In this document: positions 8,021 to 17,255 of the stretch, piece after piece | Layout: every line of letters starts with the position of its first letter | How positions within the stretch are numbered: position 1 is the first letter of the stretch | Source of the DNA: Rhodospirillaceae bacterium | GTDB taxonomy: Bacteria > Pseudomonadota > Alphaproteobacteria > Reyranellales > Reyranellaceae | Assembly (NCBI GenBank): GCA_009772935.1 | Contig: WOUR01000049.1 | Coordinates: 1-37,653, forward strand | DNA length: 37,653 nt | Reading direction: 5' to 3' | Program-made: the position numbers and the translations under genes | The notes under the pieces: model-generated | The model's input: the letters and a program-made list of their open reading frames with translations, nothing else | What the model was told of the DNA's origin: nothing | The model's database searches: none

Positions 8021-9553
8021 TCAGGCTTTTGCTTCGGCGAGGCCGAGCTTCGCGGCGAGGCCGATGCGCTGCAGCTTGCCGGTGGCGCCCTTGGGGATCT
8101 CGCTCACGAACACGACCTTGCGCGGCACCTTGAAGTCGGCAGCATGCTTGGCCACGAAGTCGCGCAGCTCACGCTCCGTCGCTTCCTGGCCCGACCGCAG
8201 CACCACGACCGCGCCGACATCCTCGCCCAGCATGGGATGGGGAATCGCGAAGGTCACGACCTGCTCGACCGCCGGGTGATCCATCAGGATGGTGTCGACC
8301 TCGATCGGGCTGATCTTCTCGCCGCCACGGTTGATGATCTCCTTGAGACGGCCGGTGAGGAACAGGTAGCCGTCCTCGTCGAAGCGCCCCTGATCGCCGG
8401 TCCGGAACCAGCCGTCGGCGAAGGCCTTCAGGTTGGCGTCGGGATTGTTGTCGTAGCCCGCGGTGACGTTCGGACCCTGGATCACGACCTCGCCGATCGC
8501 GCCCTGCGGCAGGAAGTGACCGGCCTCGTCCATGATGGCGATCTTCGGACCCGCCGGCAGGCCGACGGCGCCCGGCTTGCGCTTGCCCGGGGGCAGCGCA
8601 TTCGACGCCATCTGATGACTGGCCTCGGTCATGCCGTAGGCCTCGATCACCGGGCAGTCGAACGCCGCCTCGAGTTCGAGCATGACCTGCGGCGGCAGCG
8701 AGGCCGACGAGGAGCGGATGAACCGCAGCCTGGCGGCCTTGGCCGCATCGGCGTGGCTGCGCAGGCGCGTCAGGATCGCCTGGTGCATGGTCGGCACGGC
8801 CGTGTACCAGGTGGGCTTCACCTCCTCGAGCTGGGCGAAGAAGCGCAGCGCATTGAAGCCCGGCGTGCAGGAGACCGACGCGCCGGCGCCCAGCGACGAC
8901 AGCGTCGCAGCGATCAGCCCGTGGATGTGGAACAGCGGCATGATGTTCATGCAACGGTCGGCCGGCGTCAGCGCCAGCGATTCGGCGATATGACGCGCCG
9001 AGGCGGCGAGGTTGGCCGTCGACAGCGGCACGATCTTGGGCCGCGCGGTCGTGCCCGAGGTGTGGAGCACCAGGGCGATCTCGCCATCGACCGAGGTGCC
9101 GGGGCTCGCGGCTTTCGCCGGTTTCAGCGCCGACACGTCCAGCGTGAAGCTGCCGGCCGGACCGTCTTCCGTCGGCACCAGCTCGATGATCGGCACGCCG
9201 ACCTTCTCCGCCATCGCCCGTACCGGACTGTCCATGCCTTTCTGGACGATCACCGCCTTGGGCTTCAGGTCGTCGAGGTAGAACTCGAACTCGTCGGCAC
9301 GATAGGCCGGGTTGAGCGGCGCCGAGCTGGTGCCCGACGCGACGGCGATGAACGACGACGCCATCTCCGGCCCGTTCGGCGCAACCATCGCGACCCTGTC
9401 GCCGCGGCCGATGCCCACGCCGTTGAGCGTGGCCAGCGTATCGTCGGTCAGCTTCCTCAGGCCGGCATAGGTGAGCCACGGCCGGCCCGGCGCGCCGATC
9501 GCGGGCGCCTCGGGCTTGCCCGCGGAGGTGACGTCATAAACGGTCTTGATCAT
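8021..9553 (-). CDS. Acyl-CoA synthetase, oxalate-CoA ligase (Pcs60/AAE3)-like
   Basis: This is a 510-residue member of the ANL (acyl/aryl-CoA synthetase) superfamily that activates a carboxylic acid with ATP and joins it to CoA. Motifs in order: the P-loop-like HTSGTTARPKIVP (164-176); the PLFHIHG segment; the A5 motif EAYGMTEASHQM; the hinge region TGRLKEIINRGGEKISPIEVD; and the C-terminal catalytic lysine in IPKGATGKLQR. The segments TSGTTARPK, FHIHGLIAATLSSL, WYTAVPTMHQAIL and YGMTEASHQM resemble plant AAE3 and yeast Pcs60, which are oxalyl-CoA synthetases. Oxalate is therefore the leading, unproven, substrate. The ATG at 9553 has a GAGGAC ribosome site. It heads the operon with the ketopantoate-reductase-like and GNAT genes, downstream of a palindromic repeat. 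Confidence 0.87.
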   Translation of the reverse strand: MIKTVYDVTSAGKPEAPAIGAPGRPWLTYAGLRKLTDDTLATLNGVGIGRGDRVAMVAPNGPEMASSFIAVASGTSSAPLNPAYRADEFEFYLDDLKPKAVIVQKGMDSPVRAMAEKVGVPIIELVPTEDGPAGSFTLDVSALKPAKAASPGTSVDGEIALVLHTSGTTARPKIVPLSTANLAASARHIAESLALTPADRCMNIMPLFHIHGLIAATLSSLGAGASVSCTPGFNALRFFAQLEEVKPTWYTAVPTMHQAILTRLRSHADAAKAARLRFIRSSSASLPPQVMLELEAAFDCPVIEAYGMTEASHQMASNALPPGKRKPGAVGLPAGPKIAIMDEAGHFLPQGAIGEVVIQGPNVTAGYDNNPDANLKAFADGWFRTGDQGRFDEDGYLFLTGRLKEIINRGGEKISPIEVDTILMDHPAVEQVVTFAIPHPMLGEDVGAVVVLRSGQEATERELRDFVAKHAADFKVPRKVVFVSEIPKGATGKLQRIGLAAKLGLAEAKA

Positions 9554-9621
9554 CGTCTGTCCTCAGAGTCCGACTCGAAATGAATGCAGCCAAGACAACC
9601 GGCTATGACCGGGCCCGATAA

Positions 9622-9778
9622 CCTCACCCTGAGGAGCATCGCCCCTCGAGTACCTCGGGGTAAACTCCGCGGTGCGTCTCGTCGCGCGGAGGAACCTCCG
9701 CGCTGGGGTGGGAACGCGCACCTTGCCTGTTGCCCGTCCGTCGAGACGCCGTGCTGCGCACGGCTCCTCAGGATGAGG
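9622..9778. repeat. Palindromic intergenic repeat element, about 157 bp
   Basis: The ends are a 14-bp inverted repeat with one mismatch: cctcaccctgagga at 9622-9635 and tcctcaggatgagg at 9765-9778. Between them are further self-complementary pieces, including cgtctcg/cgagacg arms (about 9674-9680 and 9752-9758) and a gtgc-tgc-gcac mini-hairpin (about 9751-9761 region). The whole segment could fold into one long branched hairpin. It lies between malate synthase and the acyl-CoA ligase, both minus strand. The CCTCATCCTGAGGA-type termini resemble dispersed intergenic repeats seen in many alphaproteobacterial genomes. No protein is encoded. Confidence 0.65.
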
Positions 9779-9818
9779 CAAGTACTTGAAAGGATTCAAT
9801 TCCTTTCCCGTCAGGCTT

Positions 9819-11438
<1,620 letters not shown>

Positions 11439-11457
11439 CGTCGTTCCCCTCGATATT

Positions 11458-11477
11458 CTTTCGGATACAGTCGAAAG
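11458..11477. promoter_or_regulatory. Candidate operator in the malate synthase / purine permease divergent region
   Basis: An inverted repeat ctttcg-N8-cgaaag lies in the 157-bp gap between two divergent transcription units, 20 bp upstream of the malate synthase ATG. A 6-bp-arm repeat with one-helical-turn spacing suits a dimeric repressor. No regulator gene is present in the window, so this is inference from position and symmetry only. Confidence 0.3.
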
Positions 11478-11595
11478 GGCGATTTACCGCCGTCCACTTC
11501 CTTAGGCGAGTCTGAATTGGCGTTTTCGCCGGGTGGCGCGCCGGTTGCGGTCTGGGGGGCAAGGAAGAGGCACATCGCTCGGAGGGGAAAGATCG

Positions 11596-12957
11596 ATGCC
11601 TGACCGCACAGTCCAACCGGTGGACGAAAAGCTGCCCTTGGCAAAGCTGCTTCCGCTCGGCCTGCAACACGTCCTCGTGATGTATGCCGGCTCCATCGCC
11701 GTTCCCCTGATCCTGGGCGGCGCGTTGAACCTTCCCAAGGACCAGGTGGCGATCCTCATCAACGCCGACCTGTTCGCCTGCGGAATTGCCACCTTGATCC
11801 AGAGCATCGGCTTTCGCGGCTTCGGCATTCGGATGCCGGTGATGATGGGGGTTACCTTTGCCGCGGTCGGCCCGATGCTGGCGATGGCCGCCGATCCACG
11901 GCTCGGCCTGCTCGGCATCTACGGCGCGGTGATCGGCGCCGGCCTCTTCGGCATTCTGGTGGCGCCGTTCATCAGCCGGCTCCTGCCCCTGTTTCCCCCC
12001 GTGGTCACCGGCACCATCATAACGGTCGTGGGCGTTTCCCTGCTGGGCGTCGGCGTCAACTGGGCCGCCGGAGGCGCCGGCAACCCGCGCTTCGGCGACC
12101 CGCTCTACCTCGCCGTGTCGCTCATGGTGCTTCTGGTCATCCTCGGCGCCACGAAGTACTGCACGGGCTTCTTCGCCAACATTGCCGTGCTCCTGGGGCT
12201 GATCGCCGGATTGCTCGTGGCTTTCGCGCTGGGTGAGGTGAGTTTCGCCGGCGTCGCGCAGGCCAGCTGGGTCCAACTCGTCCATCCGTTCCAGTTCGGC
12301 TGGCCGACCTTCGACCCGCTGGCGATCCTCACCATGTGCCTGGTCCTGGTCGTGGTGATGATCGAATCGACCGGTGTCTTTCTGGCCCTGGGCGAGGTCA
12401 CCGACCACACGATCGGAAGGAACGAGATGACACGGGGCCTGCGGGCCGACGGCCTGGGCACCGTGATCGGCGGCATCTTCAATACATTCCCCTACACCTC
12501 GTTCTCGCAGAATGTCGGCTTGGTCGGCGTCACCGGCATACGCTCGCGCTGGGTCACGGCGACCGGCGGCGTCATCATGCTGATGCTCGGCCTGTTCCCC
12601 AAGATCGCCACGATCGTCGCCTCGGTCCCGCAGTTCGTCCTGGGCGGCGCCGGCATCGTCATGTTCGGCATGATCTGCGCCACCGGCATTCGGGTGTTGT
12701 CGCGCGTCGACTTCCGCGGCAATCCGGGCAACACCTACGTCGTTGCCGTCAGCATGGGCCTCGGTATGATCCCCCTTGTCTCGGAGCACTTCTTCAGCCA
12801 GATGCCGAAGGCGCTGGGCCCGCTGCTCCACAGCGGCATCCTGCTGGCCTCGATATCGGCTGTCCTGCTCAACGCCTATTTCAACGGGATGAGGGGCAGC
12901 GCCGACGCCGCGGCCGAGGCGACGGCAGCCGGGCGGGAGGCCGAAGCGGCGCACTGA
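11596..12957 (+). CDS. NCS2-family purine (xanthine/urate) permease
   Basis: This is a 453-residue inner-membrane proton or sodium symporter of the nucleobase-ascorbate transporter (NCS2) family, with about 12-14 hydrophobic segments. The family signature QNVGLVGVTG is present at 305-314, and the substrate-site region VVVMIESTG with its glutamate lies near 257. Family members with this signature carry xanthine, urate or uracil; placement directly before PuuD favours urate or xanthine. The ATG at 11596 has a strong GGAGGGG ribosome site 9 bp upstream. The gene leads a plus-strand operon: 10 bp to puuD, then the predicted toxin and immunity genes. Confidence 0.92.
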   Translation: MPDRTVQPVDEKLPLAKLLPLGLQHVLVMYAGSIAVPLILGGALNLPKDQVAILINADLFACGIATLIQSIGFRGFGIRMPVMMGVTFAAVGPMLAMAADPRLGLLGIYGAVIGAGLFGILVAPFISRLLPLFPPVVTGTIITVVGVSLLGVGVNWAAGGAGNPRFGDPLYLAVSLMVLLVILGATKYCTGFFANIAVLLGLIAGLLVAFALGEVSFAGVAQASWVQLVHPFQFGWPTFDPLAILTMCLVLVVVMIESTGVFLALGEVTDHTIGRNEMTRGLRADGLGTVIGGIFNTFPYTSFSQNVGLVGVTGIRSRWVTATGGVIMLMLGLFPKIATIVASVPQFVLGGAGIVMFGMICATGIRVLSRVDFRGNPGNTYVVAVSMGLGMIPLVSEHFFSQMPKALGPLLHSGILLASISAVLLNAYFNGMRGSADAAAEATAAGREAEAAH

Positions 12958-12967
12958 GGGAGATGGG

Positions 12968-14155
12968 ATGGACGCTGCTTTCTTCGTCGACTGGCTGAAC
13001 CTGCTGCTGCGCTGGGCCCACATGATCGTGGGCATCGCCTGGATCGGCGCCTCCTTCTATTTCATCTGGCTGGACAACCACCTGCACAAGCCGCTCGATC
13101 CCGCCGACGAGGCCAGGGGAATCGGCGGCGAGGTCTGGGCGGTCCACGGCGGCGGCTTTTACACGGCCAAGAAGTTCAAGGTGGCGCCCGAGCGGCTGCC
13201 GCCCGAACTGCACTGGTTCAAGTGGGAAGCCTACACGACGCTCGTCACCGGCTTCTTCCTGCTCTGCCTCGTCTACTACTACGGGGCCGAAGTCGCGCTG
13301 ATCGATCCGTCGGTCCTGCCGCTGACGCAGGCGCAGGCGATCGCCATCGGGCTCGGGTTCCTCGTGCTGGGATGGCTGGTCTACGACTTTCTCTGCCGCT
13401 CGACCCTGGGCCAGGACGATGTCGTGCTGGGCGGCCTCGTCTTCCTGTACTGCGTCGCCGCCGCCTGGGCGCTCTGCCACATCTTCTCCGGTCGCGGCGC
13501 CTACATCCATTTCGGCGCGATGCTCGGCACCATCATGGTGCTGAACGTCTACTTCGTGATCATTCCCGGCCAGCGCGAGCTGGTGAAGGCCAAGGAAGAG
13601 GGCCGCATCCCCGACCCGATCCACGGGCTGCGGGGCCGCCAGCGCTCGGTCCACAACACCTATTTCACACTCCCGGTGCTGTTCACGATGATCAGCAACC
13701 ACTATGCGGGGCTCTACGGCCACGAGTGGAACTGGGTGCTGCTGCTCACGATCTCGGTCGCCGGCGCCCTGATCCGCGTATGGTTCGTCCAGCGCCACAA
13801 GGGCAATGCCAACCCGCTGGTCCTGGCGGCGGGCTTCGTCTTCATCGCCATCACGGCCCTGCTCGCCCTGCCAAGGCCGAGCGCCGACGGCGGAGGACCG
13901 GTGGCCTTCGCCGAGGTCCAGCCCATCATCCAGTCGCGTTGCACGCCCTGTCACGCCGCAAAGCCCACCCAGGAAGGCTTCCTGGCACCGCCCAAGGGAC
14001 TCCTGCTCGAGACGCCTGCGCAAATTCACGCCATGGCCGCGGCCATCAACCAGCAGGCCGCCGCCTCGCGCGTCATGCCGCCGGGCAACATGACGAACAT
14101 CACCGATGCCGAGCGCCGCATGATTGCGCGCTGGTTCAAAGGCGGCGCACAATAG
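12968..14155 (+). CDS. puuD: Urate hydroxylase PuuD (membrane-bound, cytochrome c domain)
   Basis: PuuD oxidises urate to 5-hydroxyisourate using a membrane domain with a fused c-type cytochrome, passing electrons to the respiratory chain rather than making peroxide. The 395-residue protein has an N-terminal membrane domain with about eight hydrophobic segments and conserved family stretches: WAHMIVGIAWIGASFYFIWLD, VWAVHGGGFY, and LHWFKWEAYTTLVTG. Its C-terminal cytochrome c domain has the haem motif CTPCH (Cys325, Cys328, His329) and a candidate axial Met in MPPGNM (Met370 or Met375). Both halves are intact. It follows the purine permease by 10 bp. The later enzymes (hydroxyisourate hydrolase, OHCU decarboxylase) are not in this window. 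Confidence 0.94.
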   Translation: MDAAFFVDWLNLLLRWAHMIVGIAWIGASFYFIWLDNHLHKPLDPADEARGIGGEVWAVHGGGFYTAKKFKVAPERLPPELHWFKWEAYTTLVTGFFLLCLVYYYGAEVALIDPSVLPLTQAQAIAIGLGFLVLGWLVYDFLCRSTLGQDDVVLGGLVFLYCVAAAWALCHIFSGRGAYIHFGAMLGTIMVLNVYFVIIPGQRELVKAKEEGRIPDPIHGLRGRQRSVHNTYFTLPVLFTMISNHYAGLYGHEWNWVLLLTISVAGALIRVWFVQRHKGNANPLVLAAGFVFIAITALLALPRPSADGGGPVAFAEVQPIIQSRCTPCHAAKPTQEGFLAPPKGLLLETPAQIHAMAAAINQQAAASRVMPPGNMTNITDAERRMIARWFKGGAQ

Positions 14156-14159
14156 GATC

Positions 14160-14621
14160 ATGACCCTCCGCACCCGCGGCTTGCCGTGGCGCCGTCTGCT
14201 GACGGCGGCGCTGGCGGTGGTCGCGATCTTTCTCTTCTGGACCCAGACCTCCGAACGCGGACAACGCGAAGTCGCGCGCGGTGCCCCGATTTCCGCCGAG
14301 GCGCGCGAGACGGGCCAGGGCTGGGGTGCGAGCGTCGGCTTCGCCGACCAGCGCCGCCTCGACGACCACTACCAGAAGCACGGCAGCGAGTTCGGCCGCA
14401 TCACGAAGCAGGATTATCTCCGGCAGGCGCAGCTCCTGCGCGATGCGAAGGTCGGCGGAGCAATCCTCGAGACGGTGCGGCGGGACGGCGTCGTCACCCG
14501 TTTCGACCGTGACACCGGCGCCTTCATCGCGTTCAATTCCAACGGAGTGATCAGAACCTTCTTCAAGCCCAACGACGGCGAGCGCTATTACCGCCGGCAG
14601 TCCGAACGGGGAAGCAATTGA
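14160..14621 (+). CDS. Predicted exported RNase-like toxin (BECR-type), membrane-anchored
   Basis: This is a 153-residue protein. A basic N-terminus (RTRGLPWRR) is followed by one hydrophobic segment (about 13-28), then a soluble domain from about 62. That domain reads DDHYQKHGSEFGRITKQDYL (His70, His74), then RRDGVVTRFDRDTGAFIAFN and GVIRTFFKPNDGERYYRR. This arrangement resembles C-terminal toxin domains of contact-dependent inhibition proteins with the barnase/EndoU/colicin/RelE fold. The resemblance is from memory of the family pattern and is not confirmed by search. The domain should lie outside the cytoplasm. The ATG at 14160 is 4 bp after puuD, and the TGA overlaps the TTG of the next gene, a usual toxin-immunity arrangement. 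A housekeeping secreted RNase is the alternative. Confidence 0.6.
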   Translation: MTLRTRGLPWRRLLTAALAVVAIFLFWTQTSERGQREVARGAPISAEARETGQGWGASVGFADQRRLDDHYQKHGSEFGRITKQDYLRQAQLLRDAKVGGAILETVRRDGVVTRFDRDTGAFIAFNSNGVIRTFFKPNDGERYYRRQSERGSN

Positions 14622-14998
14622 AGCCGCCACCGCCACCCGGCCCGCCCGACGTCGCCGAGCTGCACGAGCTGATCGACCAGTGGGCCGGCTTCGCCAGGGA
14701 TCTGGAACGGCAGGACTATACGTTCGACCTCGACAACTGGCTGAACGACGTCGATGTGCGCGAGCTGATCCTCGAGGCGCTGCCGATGTTCAGCCGCGAG
14801 GAAATGGGCGACCATGCGCTGAAGCTCGACGAGGCCGACCGGGCCTTCATGGCCGGGACGCGCGACTTCAAGCGTTGCGTCTGGGGACACGGCACCGCCC
14901 GGAAGGAAAAATGGACCCCCCAGGAGAACTGGTGGTACTTCCGCACACCGGCCCGTTCCAATGCCCAGCTTGAAGACGAGCTCGCCACGGTTCGCTAA
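14618..14998 (+). CDS. Small acidic protein, probable immunity protein to the preceding toxin
   Basis: This 126-residue cytosolic protein has no signal peptide. It starts at a TTG whose last two bases lie in the TGA of the preceding gene (TTGA), so translation is probably coupled. After a proline-rich start it is acidic and helical: ELHELIDQWAGFARDLERQ, then FDLDNWLNDVDVRELILEALP, and a Trp-rich end around ENWWYFRTP. Proteins with a D-x-W/Y-LNDLD-x-R core are, as I recall, found beside contact-dependent-inhibition toxins of the preceding type. Gene order, overlap, size and charge all fit an immunity role; the sequence itself proves nothing about binding. Confidence 0.55.
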   Translation: MKPPPPPGPPDVAELHELIDQWAGFARDLERQDYTFDLDNWLNDVDVRELILEALPMFSREEMGDHALKLDEADRAFMAGTRDFKRCVWGHGTARKEKWTPQENWWYFRTPARSNAQLEDELATVR

Positions 14999-15007
14999 GA
15001 CGATGGC

Positions 15008-15775
15008 ATGAGCACACAGAAGATTCTGGTCGAGGCCGAGGGGCCGGTGACCACCATCGTCATCAATCGGCCGCAGGCGCGGAACGCGCTCGACAACGAG
15101 GCGGCGCACGGGCTCGCCGACGCGCTGCGTGCCTTCGAGGCCGATGCCGGCGCGCGCGTCGCCGTGCTGACCGGCGCGGGCGGCGCCTTCTGCGCCGGCG
15201 CCGATCTCAAGGAGCTCGGCGCGGGCACCGACTATTTCCCGTGGGCCGGCAGCGACCAGGGCCCACTGCGCGCTCCGCTGTCGAAGCCGGTGATTGCGGC
15301 GATCGAGGGCCATGCCTGTGCCGGCGGGCTCGGGGTCGCCCTGTTCTGCGACATCCGCATCGTCGACGAGACGGCGACCTTCGGCGTCTTCTCGCGCCGC
15401 TGGGGCGTGCCGATGAGCGACGGCACGACCGTGCGCCTGCCGCGCATCGTGGGCCAGGGCCGCGCCATGGACATGCTCCTGACCGGCCGCGCCGTCGATG
15501 CCGACGAGGCGATCGCGATCGGTCTTGCCACGCGCAAGGTGGCGCGCGGCACGGCGCGCGCCGAGGCCGAGGCGCTGGCCCGCCAGATCGCCGGCTTTCC
15601 GCCGATCGCCATGACGTCGGACCGCCAATCGGCCTACGAGAGCTTCGACCGCGACGAAGCGTCGGCGATCCGTCGCGAGATGGAACTGTCGCTCGAGGCC
15701 CGGCGACGGGAATCGCAGAGCGGTGCGGCGCGCTTCGCCCAGGGCGAAGGCCGCCACGGCGCCTTCAAGAAATAG
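15008..15775 (+). CDS. Crotonase / enoyl-CoA hydratase family protein
   Basis: This is a 255-residue crotonase-fold protein acting on an acyl-CoA thioester. The oxyanion-hole segments are visible as GAGGAFCAGADLKEL (about 56-70) and ACAGGLG (103-109). The two glutamates of classical enoyl-CoA hydratase are not found. The region that carries the first reads FGVFSRRWGVPMSDGT, and the position of the second reads GRAMDMLLTG (Asp155). It may therefore be an isomerase, a hydrolase or a divergent hydratase, and the substrate is unknown. It follows the immunity-like gene by 9 bp, and the quinone-oxidoreductase-like gene follows by 29 bp. Confidence 0.88.
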   Translation: MSTQKILVEAEGPVTTIVINRPQARNALDNEAAHGLADALRAFEADAGARVAVLTGAGGAFCAGADLKELGAGTDYFPWAGSDQGPLRAPLSKPVIAAIEGHACAGGLGVALFCDIRIVDETATFGVFSRRWGVPMSDGTTVRLPRIVGQGRAMDMLLTGRAVDADEAIAIGLATRKVARGTARAEAEALARQIAGFPPIAMTSDRQSAYESFDRDEASAIRREMELSLEARRRESQSGAARFAQGEGRHGAFKK

Positions 15776-15804
15776 AGTCCAGAAGTAATCCGGGAGTTAG
15801 AGAT

Positions 15805-16827
15805 ATGCGGGCGCTGGTTTGTCATGCCTATGGTCCGATCGACAGCCTGACGGTCGAGGACATTCCCCAGCCCGTGCCGAAGGCGGGCGAGGTGCTGGTC
15901 AAGGTCCGGGCCGCCGGTGTGAGTTTCGCCGCCATGCTGGGCGTGCAGGGCAAGCACCAGAACAAGCCGCCCCTGCCCTACGTGCCCGGCAACGAGCTGG
16001 CCGGCCATGTCGTGGCGCTGGGCGACGGCGTGACCAACGTGTCGGTCGGCGACCGTATCGCGACGGGAGTCAGCCAGGGCGCCTTCGCCGAATACGCGAC
16101 GGCTGCGGCCGCGAACCTGGTACCGATCCCCGAGATCATGCCCTACGCCGAGGCGACCAATTTTCCGACTCTCTACCCCACGGCCTACGGCGCCCTGAAG
16201 TGGAAGGCCAACCTGCAGCCCGGCGAGGTGCTGCTGGTGCACGGCGCGGGCGGCGGCTCGGGCCTCACCGCCATCGAGGTCGGCAAGGCGATGGGCGCGA
16301 TCGTGATTGCCAGCGCCGGCGGCGCCGACAAGCTGAAGGCGGCGCGCGAGGCCGGCGCGGATCATCTGATCGACTATCGCGCGGAGGATTTGCGCACCAA
16401 GGTGCTGGAAATCACCGGCGGCCGCGGCGCCGATGTGATCTACGATCCGGTCGGGGGATCGGCCTTCGATGCGTCGCTGCGCTGCGTGGCGCCCGAGGGT
16501 CGCATCATCCCGATGGGATTCGCCAGCGGCACCGTTCCGCAGATCCCGGCCAACATCCTGCTGGTCAAGAACGTGACGGTGATCGGCTTCTACTACGGCT
16601 ACTGGAACGGCTGGGGCGGCAAGGGCGTGCCCTCGCCCAAGGAAGCGGAGGCGCTCGCGAAGCGCCGCGCGCTGGTGGCTGCGGCGCAGAAGGACCTCAC
16701 GCGCTGGTTCTCCGAAGGCAAGCTCAAGGCGACCGTGGCCGCGACCTACGACCTTGCAGATTGGGTGAAGGCTTTTCGCCTCATCGAGGAGCGCACCGTC
16801 GTCGGCAAGGCCGTCCTCGTTCCGTAA
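15805..16827 (+). CDS. NADPH:quinone oxidoreductase-like (zinc-independent MDR) protein
   Basis: The 340-residue product is a medium-chain dehydrogenase/reductase of the quinone oxidoreductase type. It has the N-terminal GroES-like domain (VKVRAAGVSFAAMLGVQGKHQ, PYVPGNELAGHVVALGDGV) and the NADP-binding Rossmann motif VHGAGGGSGLTAIEVGKAMGA (about 151-171). There are no cysteines at the usual catalytic zinc positions, so it should be a zinc-free reductase of quinones or enones rather than an alcohol dehydrogenase. The GFYYGYWNGWGGKG insert late in the protein is common in acyl-associated members. The ATG at 15805 is chosen because homologues start MRALVCHAYG, and a GGGAG site lies upstream. 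It is probably in the same transcript as the crotonase. Confidence 0.88.
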   Translation: MRALVCHAYGPIDSLTVEDIPQPVPKAGEVLVKVRAAGVSFAAMLGVQGKHQNKPPLPYVPGNELAGHVVALGDGVTNVSVGDRIATGVSQGAFAEYATAAAANLVPIPEIMPYAEATNFPTLYPTAYGALKWKANLQPGEVLLVHGAGGGSGLTAIEVGKAMGAIVIASAGGADKLKAAREAGADHLIDYRAEDLRTKVLEITGGRGADVIYDPVGGSAFDASLRCVAPEGRIIPMGFASGTVPQIPANILLVKNVTVIGFYYGYWNGWGGKGVPSPKEAEALAKRRALVAAAQKDLTRWFSEGKLKATVAATYDLADWVKAFRLIEERTVVGKAVLVP

Positions 16828-16876
16828 CGCGCGGGCGCTTGTGGGACGTACTGGCGTTCCGGCATAGTCCGTTGGC

Positions 16877-17254
16877 ATGCCGGTCCAGTGGACGATCTCC
16901 AAGCCGCACCAACTGGTGATTGCCGTCGCGCGCGACGAGCTCCGACTAGCGGATGTCGAAGAGTATCTCGACGGCGTGGCCGTCGCCGACGCCCTGCCCT
17001 ACCGAAAGATATTCGACACCACGAACGCCAGCATGATGCTGAGCGACGCCGACATGATGGTGCTCGGCGCCCGGATCCGTGCCTATCTGAAAATGGGCAA
17101 GCTCGGCCCGCTCGCCATCGTCGCGGTCTCCGAACACGCCTACCAGCAGGCCAGGCTGTTCGAGGTGCTCGCCGAAGGTGACCGCCCCGTGAAGATCTTC
17201 CGCGAGCTGCACCTTGCCCGCGAATGGCTGGACGGGTTCGACTCGGGCGCCTGA
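16877..17254 (+). CDS. SpoIIAA/STAS-like hypothetical protein
   Basis: A 125-residue soluble protein of alternating strands and helices: ISKPHQLVIAVARDELRLADVEEYLDGV, KIFDTTNASMML, and GPLAIVAVSEHAYQQARLFEVLA. It resembles the small SpoIIAA-like (STAS-fold) proteins common in alphaproteobacteria, which often begin with a binding-strand/variable-loop pattern like this one. No catalytic residues or partner can be named. It is the last plus-strand gene of the run, 49 bp after the oxidoreductase, and is convergent with the PhyH gene with 1 bp between the stops. Confidence 0.7.
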   Translation: MPVQWTISKPHQLVIAVARDELRLADVEEYLDGVAVADALPYRKIFDTTNASMMLSDADMMVLGARIRAYLKMGKLGPLAIVAVSEHAYQQARLFEVLAEGDRPVKIFRELHLAREWLDGFDSGA

Positions 17255-17255
17255 T

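Noticed and set aside
12881..14173. Minus-strand open frame of 430 codons opposite puuD
   Set aside because: Shadow; no motifs, and PuuD on the other strand has intact catalytic and haem motifs.
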